NCBI GenBank assembly: GCA_910585645.1
Contig: CAJUFP010000129.1
Span: 1-11,640, forward strand
Origin: an uncultured Hungatella sp.
Lineage (GTDB): Bacteria; Bacillota; Clostridia; Lachnospirales; Lachnospiraceae
DNA: 11,640 nt
Reading direction: 5' to 3'
The notes beneath the pieces are model-generated. The model saw nothing but the letters and a program-made list of their open reading frames with translations. It had not been told where the DNA came from and did not search any database. The position numbers were made by a program, and so were the translations under genes. Of this stretch, positions 5,620 through 11,640 are shown piece after piece; position 1 is the stretch's first letter; every line of letters starts with the position of its first letter.

Positions 5620-7512
5620 TTACCTCATGTACGCGGACGCGCTCTTGCCCGCGATCCGTCCGAATACCACGGTGTCGGTCAGAGCGTTTCCGCCCAGACG
5701 GTTGCTTCCGTGGATCCCGCCGGTTACTTCGCCTGCCGCGAAAAGACCTGGGATCGGGTTGCCGTCTTTGTCAAGAACCTCGGTATTTTTGTTGATCTTC
5801 ACGCCGCCCATGGTGTGATGAACCGTAGGCACACGCTCTCCCGCGTAGTACGGCGGGTTATTGATACCGTTGTTCACCTTGTCCGTATCCGTAAACAGCA
5901 CCCGGCCAAACTCATCTTCCTGGCCCTCCAGGTCGCCGCCCAGACAGTGACGGTTGTACTCTTCCACAGCCTTCACCAGATTCTCAGCGGGAACATTGAT
6001 CTGCTCTGCCAGCTCCTCAAGAGTATCCGCCTTGTAGGCCCGGCCTGCTGCCACCAGATCGCTCATCTTCTCGTTAAAGTTGTTCACTTCATCTCCGGTT
6101 GGGTATGTATCGCTGTCCATGATAATATACATCGTAGTATCGGTCTGGTCAAACAGGCCCAGGGTCATCTCATCCCGGCGTCCGCCTTCGTTGACAAACC
6201 GGTTGCCCTCTTTGTTTACAAAGATACGGCTCTCTACCGCGTGCTCGATGTTTCCGGAAAGGCTTCCGGTCTTGGGATCGCCCAGAGGAAGCATCTGGAT
6301 ATTGCCCATCTGGATCAGATCCGCGCCAATGGCCTCGGCCATCAGGATACCGTCGCCGGTAATGGCCGGTGTGTTGGTGGATGGGATCGTCTCATCCAGA
6401 GTCGGCCATAATTTGGTCTCCGCGTTGTACTTCTCACGCATCTCCACGTTCTGTCCGAAACCGCCGGTAGCCAGCACCACGCCGTTGTTGGCCTTTACAG
6501 TGACCTTGTTGCCGGTCTGCCCGGTACACTCTACGCCAACTACCACTCCGTCCTCCACAATAAAGCTGTCTGCCTTTGTGTTGTACTTCATGGTGATGCC
6601 GTCGTGGGAATCCATGTATGCCTGATACGTCTTAAAGAATCCGGATCCTTCCGGTTCCACAGGCTTGTGCGCTCTCTCGTACATGCCGCCTGTTACAGTA
6701 AATACCCCTGGCTGGAATTCCATGCCCAGGTCCTTTAGCCACTCTACGCCGTCCCAGGCATTCTCAACCAGGATGCGCACCAGCTCCGGATCGCCCTGCT
6801 TGTCGCCGCCGTTAAAGGTCTGCTCATAGTGGAAATCAACGCTGTCATTTCTTGCAAGGGCTGTCTCGCTGCCGTCGTCAACCGCGTTCAGAGCTCCTCC
6901 TGCCAATGCGGTGTTGCCGCCCATGTTGCCGGTCTTCTCGATGACAATAACGCTCTTGCCTTCCTGGCTGGCTGTCACTGCCGCCGCCATACCCGCGCCG
7001 CCTGCGCCGATAACCACCACGTCCGCAGTCAGCTCCTCATCCTCTGCTGCCACCACCTCAGGCTTCACGGCCTTAAGGGCAGCCACGTCGCCGCCTGCCT
7101 GCTCCACACAGTCAGCCACGCCGTCTAAGATCGCGGTGCTGGTCAAGGTAGCTCCGGCCACCGCGTCAAGACCAAGGCCCTGGAGCTCAATGATCTGGTC
7201 AGGCATAGACTGACAAACCGGCTCGCCGATGCCGGGAGTCTCCTCATGGTCCAGCTCGATGGCTGTGATGGCGTCCGCGTCAAAGGTAACGGTAACGGTC
7301 ATCTCCTTCATACCGGTCACTGTGGCGCTGTAGGTGCCTGGTGTGTACGCTCCCGCTGCCTCTGCTTCTGTCTCTGCCGCTGTGGTAGTCTCCGCTACCG
7401 TAGTAGTCTCCGGCGCGGAAGTCTCAGCCGGCTGGCTCTGACAGGCAGTCATAGATCCGGCCAGAGCAGCTGCCATCATAAGGGCAGCCAAACGCTTGTA
7501 ACTTTTTTTCAT
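5620..7512 (-). CDS. Lipoprotein flavoenzyme: N-terminal FMN_bind plus FAD_binding_2 domain (fumarate/urocanate reductase-like)
   Basis: The 630-residue product has a lipoprotein signal (MTAC, C24), a Thr/Glu/Ala linker (27-54), an FMN_bind domain (about 58-140) with D116-A-V-A-G-A-T122, where T122 is the predicted covalent FMN site, and an FAD_binding_2 reductase domain from GAGGAG (169-174) to the C-terminus. Fumarate-reductase-type catalytic residues are kept: R446 in GGRRDEM (proton-donating Arg), H565/H566 in VHHTMGG, and R605 in HGSNRLGGNA. The His that binds one fumarate carboxylate (QAHPT in flavocytochrome c) is here IQMLP, giving Leu408, so the substrate is probably a related 2-enoate rather than fumarate. 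Urocanate-type reductases are one option. It should reduce its substrate outside the membrane. The ATG at 7512 has GGGAG about 10 bases upstream. It appears monocistronic, with its own promoter and terminator. Confidence 0.92.
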   Translation of the reverse strand: MKKSYKRLAALMMAAALAGSMTACQSQPAETSAPETTTVAETTTAAETEAEAAGAYTPGTYSATVTGMKEMTVTVTFDADAITAIELDHEETPGIGEPVCQSMPDQIIELQGLGLDAVAGATLTSTAILDGVADCVEQAGGDVAALKAVKPEVVAAEDEELTADVVVIGAGGAGMAAAVTASQEGKSVIVIEKTGNMGGNTALAGGALNAVDDGSETALARNDSVDFHYEQTFNGGDKQGDPELVRILVENAWDGVEWLKDLGMEFQPGVFTVTGGMYERAHKPVEPEGSGFFKTYQAYMDSHDGITMKYNTKADSFIVEDGVVVGVECTGQTGNKVTVKANNGVVLATGGFGQNVEMREKYNAETKLWPTLDETIPSTNTPAITGDGILMAEAIGADLIQMGNIQMLPLGDPKTGSLSGNIEHAVESRIFVNKEGNRFVNEGGRRDEMTLGLFDQTDTTMYIIMDSDTYPTGDEVNNFNEKMSDLVAAGRAYKADTLEELAEQINVPAENLVKAVEEYNRHCLGGDLEGQEDEFGRVLFTDTDKVNNGINNPPYYAGERVPTVHHTMGGVKINKNTEVLDKDGNPIPGLFAAGEVTGGIHGSNRLGGNALTDTVVFGRIAGKSASAYMR

Positions 7513-7546
7513 GCTTTCATCTCTCCCTTTTCTTTTTATGCATGAT

Positions 7547-7571
7547 TCAAGGTTAACACTGTTAACCTTGA
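7547..7571. promoter_or_regulatory. 25-bp perfect palindrome, candidate operator
   Basis: The 12-base arm TCAAGGTTAACA (7547-7558) and its exact complement TGTTAACCTTGA (7560-7571) flank a single base. The predicted transcription start of the flavoenzyme gene (near 7569) falls inside it. A dimeric repressor bound here would block transcription. The GTTAAC-centred, CTTGA-flanked form resembles MerR-type operators, but no MerR or other cognate regulator gene is next to it. A 1-base loop makes an RNA hairpin less likely than a DNA site. Confidence 0.65.
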
Positions 7572-7575
7572 CAAA

Positions 7576-7604
7576 ATTTTATCACTACTTCTGGGTTTAT
7601 GCAA
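7576..7604 (-). promoter_or_regulatory. Promoter of the FMN-FAD flavoenzyme gene
   Basis: On the minus strand, TTGCAT (7599-7604) and TAAAAT (7576-7581, 5/6) lie 17 bases apart. The -10 box is preceded by TGA, giving an extended -10 (TGATAAAAT) that compensates for the weak -35. Transcription would start near 7569, inside the 25-bp palindrome, about 57 bases before the ATG at 7512. Confidence 0.6.
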
Positions 7605-7613
7605 GCGCTTTTT
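7600..7613. promoter_or_regulatory. cre-like site (possible CcpA/LacI-type control)
   Basis: TGCAAGCGCTTTTT matches the catabolite-response pattern TGWAARCGYTWNCW except at about two positions, and keeps the central AAGCGCTT. It overlaps the -35 box of the flavoenzyme promoter, where a bound CcpA-type repressor would block it. A single near-match could be chance. Confidence 0.35.
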
Positions 7614-7620
7614 TTAATTT

Positions 7621-7703
7621 GTTGAGTGAGCAATGGGGCGAGGGTAGTCGTGATGCCTTCCCTCACTGGCTCCACGACAACCCTCGCCTTTTGCTCACTC
7701 AAC
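7621..7703. repeat. Long imperfect inverted repeat (dispersed palindromic element)
   Basis: The left arm (7621-7652) begins GTTGAGTGAGCAA and continues through GGCGAGGG to GTCGTG. The right arm (7673-7703) is its complement, with a 1-base length difference and a few mismatches. The 20-base loop (7653-7672) holds a further GCC/GGC pair. The right half recurs at 41-86. It lies 12 bases after the stop of the M16 peptidase gene. It could fold into a stable mRNA 3' end, but no T run follows it on either strand, so it resembles an extragenic palindromic repeat or MITE-like element more than a standard terminator. No coding sequence is inside. Confidence 0.8.
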
Positions 7704-7715
7704 TACTGTTATATT

Positions 7716-10700
7716 CTAATCCCCGGTCTTATAGGACAAAACCCGGTCATAGGCGTCCCCGTCTGCCCTTAACCGCGCCTCACTGCCCACGGTAACCATA
7801 CCCGACTGTTCTATGATCTTCTCAAAACACTCCGCCGCTGCCTCCCGATCCCCTGCCGCGGCGCGCTTCATGTCATTGACTACCCGGCAGGCTTTCTCTG
7901 TATCAAGTCCCAGAATCTCATTATCCATTGCCCGCAAAGGTTTGTTCAGCACGCCCCTGGCCATGCCGGCCATGGATACTGCCGTAAGGATATAACCGTC
8001 CAGATCCTCCTGTGTCAGCTCCATCTGTCTGATGGCATCTGCCGTACCCTCAAAGACTTCCATGGTCTTAGCCCCGTTGGGATCGCTGTAGCTGTACATG
8101 ACCATGCCGCCGCTGTCAGCCGAAAATGTGATGCCGCTGCTGTACGCCCCCATCTGGAACCGAAGCCTTGGAACCGTGTACCTGTCAGCTGCTGCCATGA
8201 GAAACGGGACATACTTTCCGGCAAATCCATCCTCCCCATAGCAGTCCCCGACGCTGACGCTGTATTGATCGGAGCTCTCCACGATCACGGCCCGCTTTTG
8301 CACCTTTTCGGGCAATGTGACAGAAGGTTCAAAACCTTCCTCCATCTCCTTTGAGGGAAGAGACTCCAAAAGGCCGGCGCTGACGGTTCGTATCTCTTCC
8401 AGATCGGATTCCGGCGCGGCACAGGCAAATATAAGGCGCCCCCTTCTCATAAGCTTATGGGAGACAGACCGGAGGCGCTGCGCCAAAACCGCCCCGTAGG
8501 AGCCGTCCTGCTCAAGCTGTTCTCTCGTGTCCTCAAGGTAATTGTAAAATTCCTGTCCGTCGTATGCCTCCTGGTATGCACTGCCCCGATCAATATAGGA
8601 CTTAGCCAGATCCAGAGCCGCGCTCAGCTTATCGTCTGCGCGGGATACGTCATAGCGGTCAGCCTCCCTCACAAGCAGCTGCAGGATCCGCTCCGTATCG
8701 GAAAAATCCGTGTCACACAGCATCTCCAGCAGAAGGGAAAATCCTGTCTCATAGTCCTCTGTCAAAGCAGTCCATTCCAGTCTCATCATGGGATAGGCAT
8801 TCTCCCCGTCCGGGTACTGCCGCTCCATGGTATAGGAGTGCAGATATTCGCTTTTTAGATTCAGAATCTCCTCCAGCGTGTGCTGTCCGGTACCCATATT
8901 TCCCGCCAGCATACAAAGGAGCCCCAGATCCATCTGCTCTTCATCCGCAAGATCGCCTGCATCCAGATACAGCATGTATTTTCCAACCTTCTCTGCCTGA
9001 GCGGGAGCCATATAGAACGTAAGACCGTCCCGCTCCTCCTTCTCATAGCCGGTATAGGGCTTCTCGTCGGGGATATGGGCCGGGTCGATGACAAAGTCGC
9101 TGTTGGAGCATTCCGATTCGTTCCACTCCCGAAACGCTTTGGTGTCCTGAATCATTTTCCCGATCTCCTCGTCCGTCATGGAAGCTTTCATATCCTCCAG
9201 ATAGGCATCCCGCTCCCGGATGACATCCTCGGCCAGCCCCGGCTTTGGCACGTTGACCACCAGCGCCCTGGGGCCTGTCTGCCCCGCTTCCTCTGCCAGA
9301 CGGCGAAAAATCTCCTGCCCGCTGTCTTTTTCCACAGCCTTTAAAGTCTGCTCAAACACCTGATAATAATCATACTGCCCTGTATGGGTCCAGTAATTGA
9401 CAATGTTGGGGAAAACATTGACGCCTACATTGACCTGATCCATCAGCAGATAGTTGGATGTCTCTGTCTGCTTTAAAAGGGAACGCAGAATCTCCCTGTC
9501 CGCGCCCTCCTCCGCGATCTGGGCCAGAGTCTCATCCACAGCGGTCTTAAACGCCCAGCTCTGCTCCGGCTCCCCGTTCTGCAGGCTGAACTGGAGATAC
9601 GGCTTCGCATTGTACAGATTTACATACACCCAGACCTGGTTCTGGATTCCCCGGGCCTTTAAGTTTGTGTGAAAGGAAGAATTTTCATGGTTCAGCACAC
9701 CCGCCAGAACATCCCAGGCCAGCAGATCCTCCCAGCTTTTATCTTCCAGACCGAAAGCGTAATCAATCTGTGCGGCGTCCTCTGTCCGATCCCCCTCAAA
9801 AGCCGGGACAAAAACGGTCCTCTCCTCGTATCCGTCCCGGGAAGCCGGGTCCCTGTAAGCGGAGAGATCCGTCCCCTGCCTTTCGGCCTTAGACAGATAC
9901 TCAGAGTCAATAAAGCTTAAAACCCTTTCATAGTCCAAATCGCCGTACAGAAAGAGCAGGCTGTTGTCGAAATGATAGTAACGCTCATACGTATCCAGCA
10001 CGGCCTCATAGGTCAGATTCTGATAGTTTCTGTGGGCGCGCCCGATGGCATTGGACGCGTACTGCCCCGGGTATAGGGCATCCTCCAGGTTATTATTTGC
10101 TTCCATGGCCATGTCCGTGAGAAAGCCAAAATCCTCCGCGTAAACCGTGCCCACCATCCGGATCTCATCCTCCGGGCTGTCCAGTTCATAGCGAACGGCC
10201 TCCCGCTTGAAGAAGTTTTCATTCTCAAGGACATGGGGCGCTGCCATGCAGCTTAAATACGCGTCCATAAGCTTCATAAGCTGCTCTTCGCTTTCCGAAC
10301 TTACTGGATAAGATGTAAAGGTGTTGTAGGTAAACGCGTTGACAAAGGTGTTGTAACTCTTTCCCGCTATGTCAAAAAACAAATCTTTGCTCGGATATTT
10401 TTCTGAAGAAGCGACAATGGCATGCTCAAACACATGGTTGGTATCAATCTCGTCTATATAGGGCGTGTGAAAGCTGACGGAGAACGCCAGCTCCTGATCC
10501 CTGTTTTTTACCCAAACCAGCTTTGCTCCGCTTTGTTCGTGGGTAAAACCGATGACCTGCGCCTGCAGCATCTCACTGTCGGAGACGGACTCCACCGTAA
10601 ATCCGGAGATAACACTCCCTGCCTCCAGACCCTGTTCAGGCTCACCGGACGGCTCCTCCCTGGCAGGCTCCTCCTTTGCCTCCGCTGCCGGCGTCGTCTG

Positions 10701-10811
10701 ACTCCCGGTACTTTCCCGGGTATTTTGACCCCCGCACCCGCTCATGACAATGATAACCGCCGCAAGCGTCCACGCCGTAAGGTTACTGTAACGTCGCTTC
10801 ATGTTCTTCAC
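7716..10811 (-). CDS. Lipoprotein M16C-family zinc metallopeptidase (PreP/falcilysin-like)
   Basis: A 1031-residue inverted-zincin peptidase, full length for M16C enzymes (about 1000). The inverted zinc motif HVFEH is at 126-130 (H126 and H130 ligands, E129 base), and the third ligand is probably E226 in TVYAEDFG. Also family-typical are KYPSKD, NTFVNAFTY and the conserved Glu204 in REAVRYEL. The second half keeps R884 and Y890 (RFQMGAY), the pair that completes the active site in PreP-type enzymes. The family forms a closed chamber and digests peptides of roughly 10-65 residues. Unusually for this group, the N-terminus is a lipoprotein signal (VMSGC, C26) followed by an acidic linker (about 30-65), so it should act outside the membrane. 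The start is GTG at 10811 with AAGGAG 4 bases upstream. An ATG three codons later (10802) is also possible. It follows the TetR gene by 32 bases. Confidence 0.92.
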   Translation of the reverse strand: MKNMKRRYSNLTAWTLAAVIIVMSGCGGQNTRESTGSQTTPAAEAKEEPAREEPSGEPEQGLEAGSVISGFTVESVSDSEMLQAQVIGFTHEQSGAKLVWVKNRDQELAFSVSFHTPYIDEIDTNHVFEHAIVASSEKYPSKDLFFDIAGKSYNTFVNAFTYNTFTSYPVSSESEEQLMKLMDAYLSCMAAPHVLENENFFKREAVRYELDSPEDEIRMVGTVYAEDFGFLTDMAMEANNNLEDALYPGQYASNAIGRAHRNYQNLTYEAVLDTYERYYHFDNSLLFLYGDLDYERVLSFIDSEYLSKAERQGTDLSAYRDPASRDGYEERTVFVPAFEGDRTEDAAQIDYAFGLEDKSWEDLLAWDVLAGVLNHENSSFHTNLKARGIQNQVWVYVNLYNAKPYLQFSLQNGEPEQSWAFKTAVDETLAQIAEEGADREILRSLLKQTETSNYLLMDQVNVGVNVFPNIVNYWTHTGQYDYYQVFEQTLKAVEKDSGQEIFRRLAEEAGQTGPRALVVNVPKPGLAEDVIRERDAYLEDMKASMTDEEIGKMIQDTKAFREWNESECSNSDFVIDPAHIPDEKPYTGYEKEERDGLTFYMAPAQAEKVGKYMLYLDAGDLADEEQMDLGLLCMLAGNMGTGQHTLEEILNLKSEYLHSYTMERQYPDGENAYPMMRLEWTALTEDYETGFSLLLEMLCDTDFSDTERILQLLVREADRYDVSRADDKLSAALDLAKSYIDRGSAYQEAYDGQEFYNYLEDTREQLEQDGSYGAVLAQRLRSVSHKLMRRGRLIFACAAPESDLEEIRTVSAGLLESLPSKEMEEGFEPSVTLPEKVQKRAVIVESSDQYSVSVGDCYGEDGFAGKYVPFLMAAADRYTVPRLRFQMGAYSSGITFSADSGGMVMYSYSDPNGAKTMEVFEGTADAIRQMELTQEDLDGYILTAVSMAGMARGVLNKPLRAMDNEILGLDTEKACRVVNDMKRAAAGDREAAAECFEKIIEQSGMVTVGSEARLRADGDAYDRVLSYKTGD

Positions 10812-10843
10812 TCTTCTCCTTCTGATTTATAAAAAGCAGAGGC

Positions 10844-11434
10844 CTATACGTCCCCCACATTCTGCTCCAGATTCCGGTAAATGCGCTCCTGCAGATCCAG
10901 GATGTCCCGCTTTGAGTCGCCTCCCTCCAAAAGGAGCCCATTGACAATGACAAATGCCGCCCCATAGGCCAGAGTCTGAAAATTAAAATAATAGCTCTTA
11001 TAAATCTCCTCCGGAATATTGCGGGCCTGGCAGTACAAACGAAACTGCTCCGTCATATTGCGAAAACTCTTCCATTTTCGTATGCCCGCCTGCTTTTCAT
11101 CAATGGTATTCCAAAATGACTCATTGATCAGAAACGGATTCTCGCACAGAAAAGAAATGTATGCCTCGTTCATCGCAAGATGGCTTCTCTTATGATCGCT
11201 CCCCCACCTGGCCTTAATGCCCTCCATGGTCTTATCGAGCATGTGATCCAGGTATTTTGATATGGCAAGAAACATGCCCCTGCGGCCGTTAAAATATTTA
11301 AACGGCGCGGCGCATGAAACATGGCAGGCCTCCGCCACTGCCCTGGCTGAAAAACCTTCCATACCGTTTTTCCTAAGCTGTCTGATGGCTTCCTCCATCA
11401 GCTCTGCCTCCAAATCTCTTCCTGTATCCCGCAT
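10844..11434 (-). CDS. TetR-family transcriptional regulator
   Basis: A 196-residue regulator from the chosen start, the usual TetR length. The N-terminal helix-turn-helix (about residues 9-55) shows FSARAVAEACHVSCAAPFKYF followed by the GRRGMFLAI helix, matching TetR_N (PF00440). The rest is a variable helical ligand/dimer domain with no recognised ligand. The reading frame is open further upstream, even to the window edge, but ATG 11434 is preferred. GGAGGAGG lies 13 bases before it, a consensus -10 box (11480-11485) lies in the upstream part, and a strong terminator hairpin (11515-11565) lies beyond that. The peptidase gene begins 32 bases after its stop, so it probably controls its own operon, including the peptidase. 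Confidence 0.85.
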   Translation of the reverse strand: MRDTGRDLEAELMEEAIRQLRKNGMEGFSARAVAEACHVSCAAPFKYFNGRRGMFLAISKYLDHMLDKTMEGIKARWGSDHKRSHLAMNEAYISFLCENPFLINESFWNTIDEKQAGIRKWKSFRNMTEQFRLYCQARNIPEEIYKSYYFNFQTLAYGAAFVIVNGLLLEGGDSKRDILDLQERIYRNLEQNVGDV

Positions 11435-11479
11435 AGCCTGCCCGAATCCTCCTCCCGCCTGTCTGGTGTGATCCTTTTT

Positions 11480-11508
11480 ATTATATTCTATCACCATAGA
11501 TTTTACAA
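11480..11508 (-). promoter_or_regulatory. Promoter of the TetR-peptidase operon
   Basis: On the minus strand, TTGTAA (11503-11508, 4/6) and a consensus TATAAT (11480-11485) lie exactly 17 bases apart. Transcription would start near 11473, about 40 bases before the ATG at 11434. Its position inside the longer open frame argues against translation from ATG 11602 or 11497. Confidence 0.65.
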
Positions 11509-11514
11509 GACGCC

Positions 11515-11565
11515 AAAAGACCGCGCCGGCCTGCAGCATATCCCCGCAGGCCGGCACGGCCTTTT
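11515..11565. terminator. Bidirectional-type intrinsic terminator for an upstream gene
   Basis: A 20-bp stem with only two wobble-type mismatches (11515-11534 with 11546-11565; GCCGGCCTGC is perfectly paired) has an 11-base loop. A-tracts and T-tracts flank it on both sides: TTTTT on the plus strand after the stem, and TTTT on the minus strand. As the TetR gene reads away from it, it most likely ends a minus-strand gene lying to the right of the window. Confidence 0.8.
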
Positions 11566-11640
11566 TCTGTATTCCTATCTGTATGCCACCCTTGTTTTGC
11601 ATTAACGTATTAAAGCAATTCCGAGAATATTCCGAGTTTA

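Noticed and set aside
5710..6411. 233-codon open frame on the plus strand
   Set aside because: It is antisense to the FAD domain of the second flavoenzyme, with no recognisable protein features.
7620..7715. The long inverted repeat as a classical rho-independent terminator for the peptidase gene
   Set aside because: No T run follows the stem on the minus strand, and the same sequence recurs at 41-86, so a repeat element is the better description.
11435..11602. N-terminal 56-codon extension of the TetR gene
   Set aside because: It contains a terminator hairpin and a consensus promoter, and it exceeds normal TetR length.
1..11640. tRNA, rRNA, CRISPR array, riboswitch or complete insertion sequence
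   Set aside because: No regularly spaced repeats, transposase-like frames, cloverleaf sequences or conserved riboswitch cores were seen by eye; a covariance-model search would be decisive.

Overview
The window most likely comes from a gut-type anaerobic Firmicute, probably a Lachnospiraceae/Clostridium cluster XIVa relative. This is inferred from strong AAGGAGG-type ribosome sites, lipoprotein signals followed by Thr/Glu/Ala-rich linkers, and moderately high GC coding with AT-rich promoters. No rRNA, tRNA, CRISPR array or transposase is visible. Eight protein genes are supported, seven on the minus strand and one (an AraC-type regulator) on the plus strand.

Layout, left to right. (1) 1-140: a half copy of a dispersed palindromic repeat lies beyond the 3' end of the first operon. 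(2) 141-2338, minus: an operon of a 63-aa small protein, a zinc-dependent medium-chain dehydrogenase and an AEC-family membrane transporter, with its own promoter at 2388-2416. (3) 2481-4514, minus: a lipoprotein flavoenzyme with an N-terminal FAD domain and a C-terminal FMN-binding domain, ending in a strong terminator. (4) 4663-5550, plus: a divergent AraC-type regulator. The 148-bp gap holds two overlapping opposed promoters and a candidate operator. (5) 5620-7512, minus: a second lipoprotein flavoenzyme with the opposite domain order (FMN first, FAD second) and a well preserved fumarate-reductase-type active site. Its promoter carries a 25-bp palindrome and a cre-like site. (6) 7621-7703: a long inverted repeat related to the one at the left edge. 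(7) 7716-11434, minus: a TetR-type regulator followed by a very large lipoprotein metallopeptidase of the M16C (PreP-like) group, probably one transcript. A bidirectional-looking terminator and the TetR promoter fill the right end.

Working model (inference). The two flavoenzymes look like members of the extracytoplasmic flavinylated reductase group, which pass electrons through covalent FMN to an FAD site and reduce small unsaturated acids outside the membrane. The AraC protein between them is the obvious candidate regulator of at least the FAD-FMN enzyme. No ApbE flavin transferase and no membrane electron-donor module are in the window, so these would have to be encoded elsewhere. The dehydrogenase/transporter operon may handle a related small metabolite, but nothing in the sequence proves the link. 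The TetR-peptidase pair looks like a separate, self-contained unit for digesting peptides at the cell surface.
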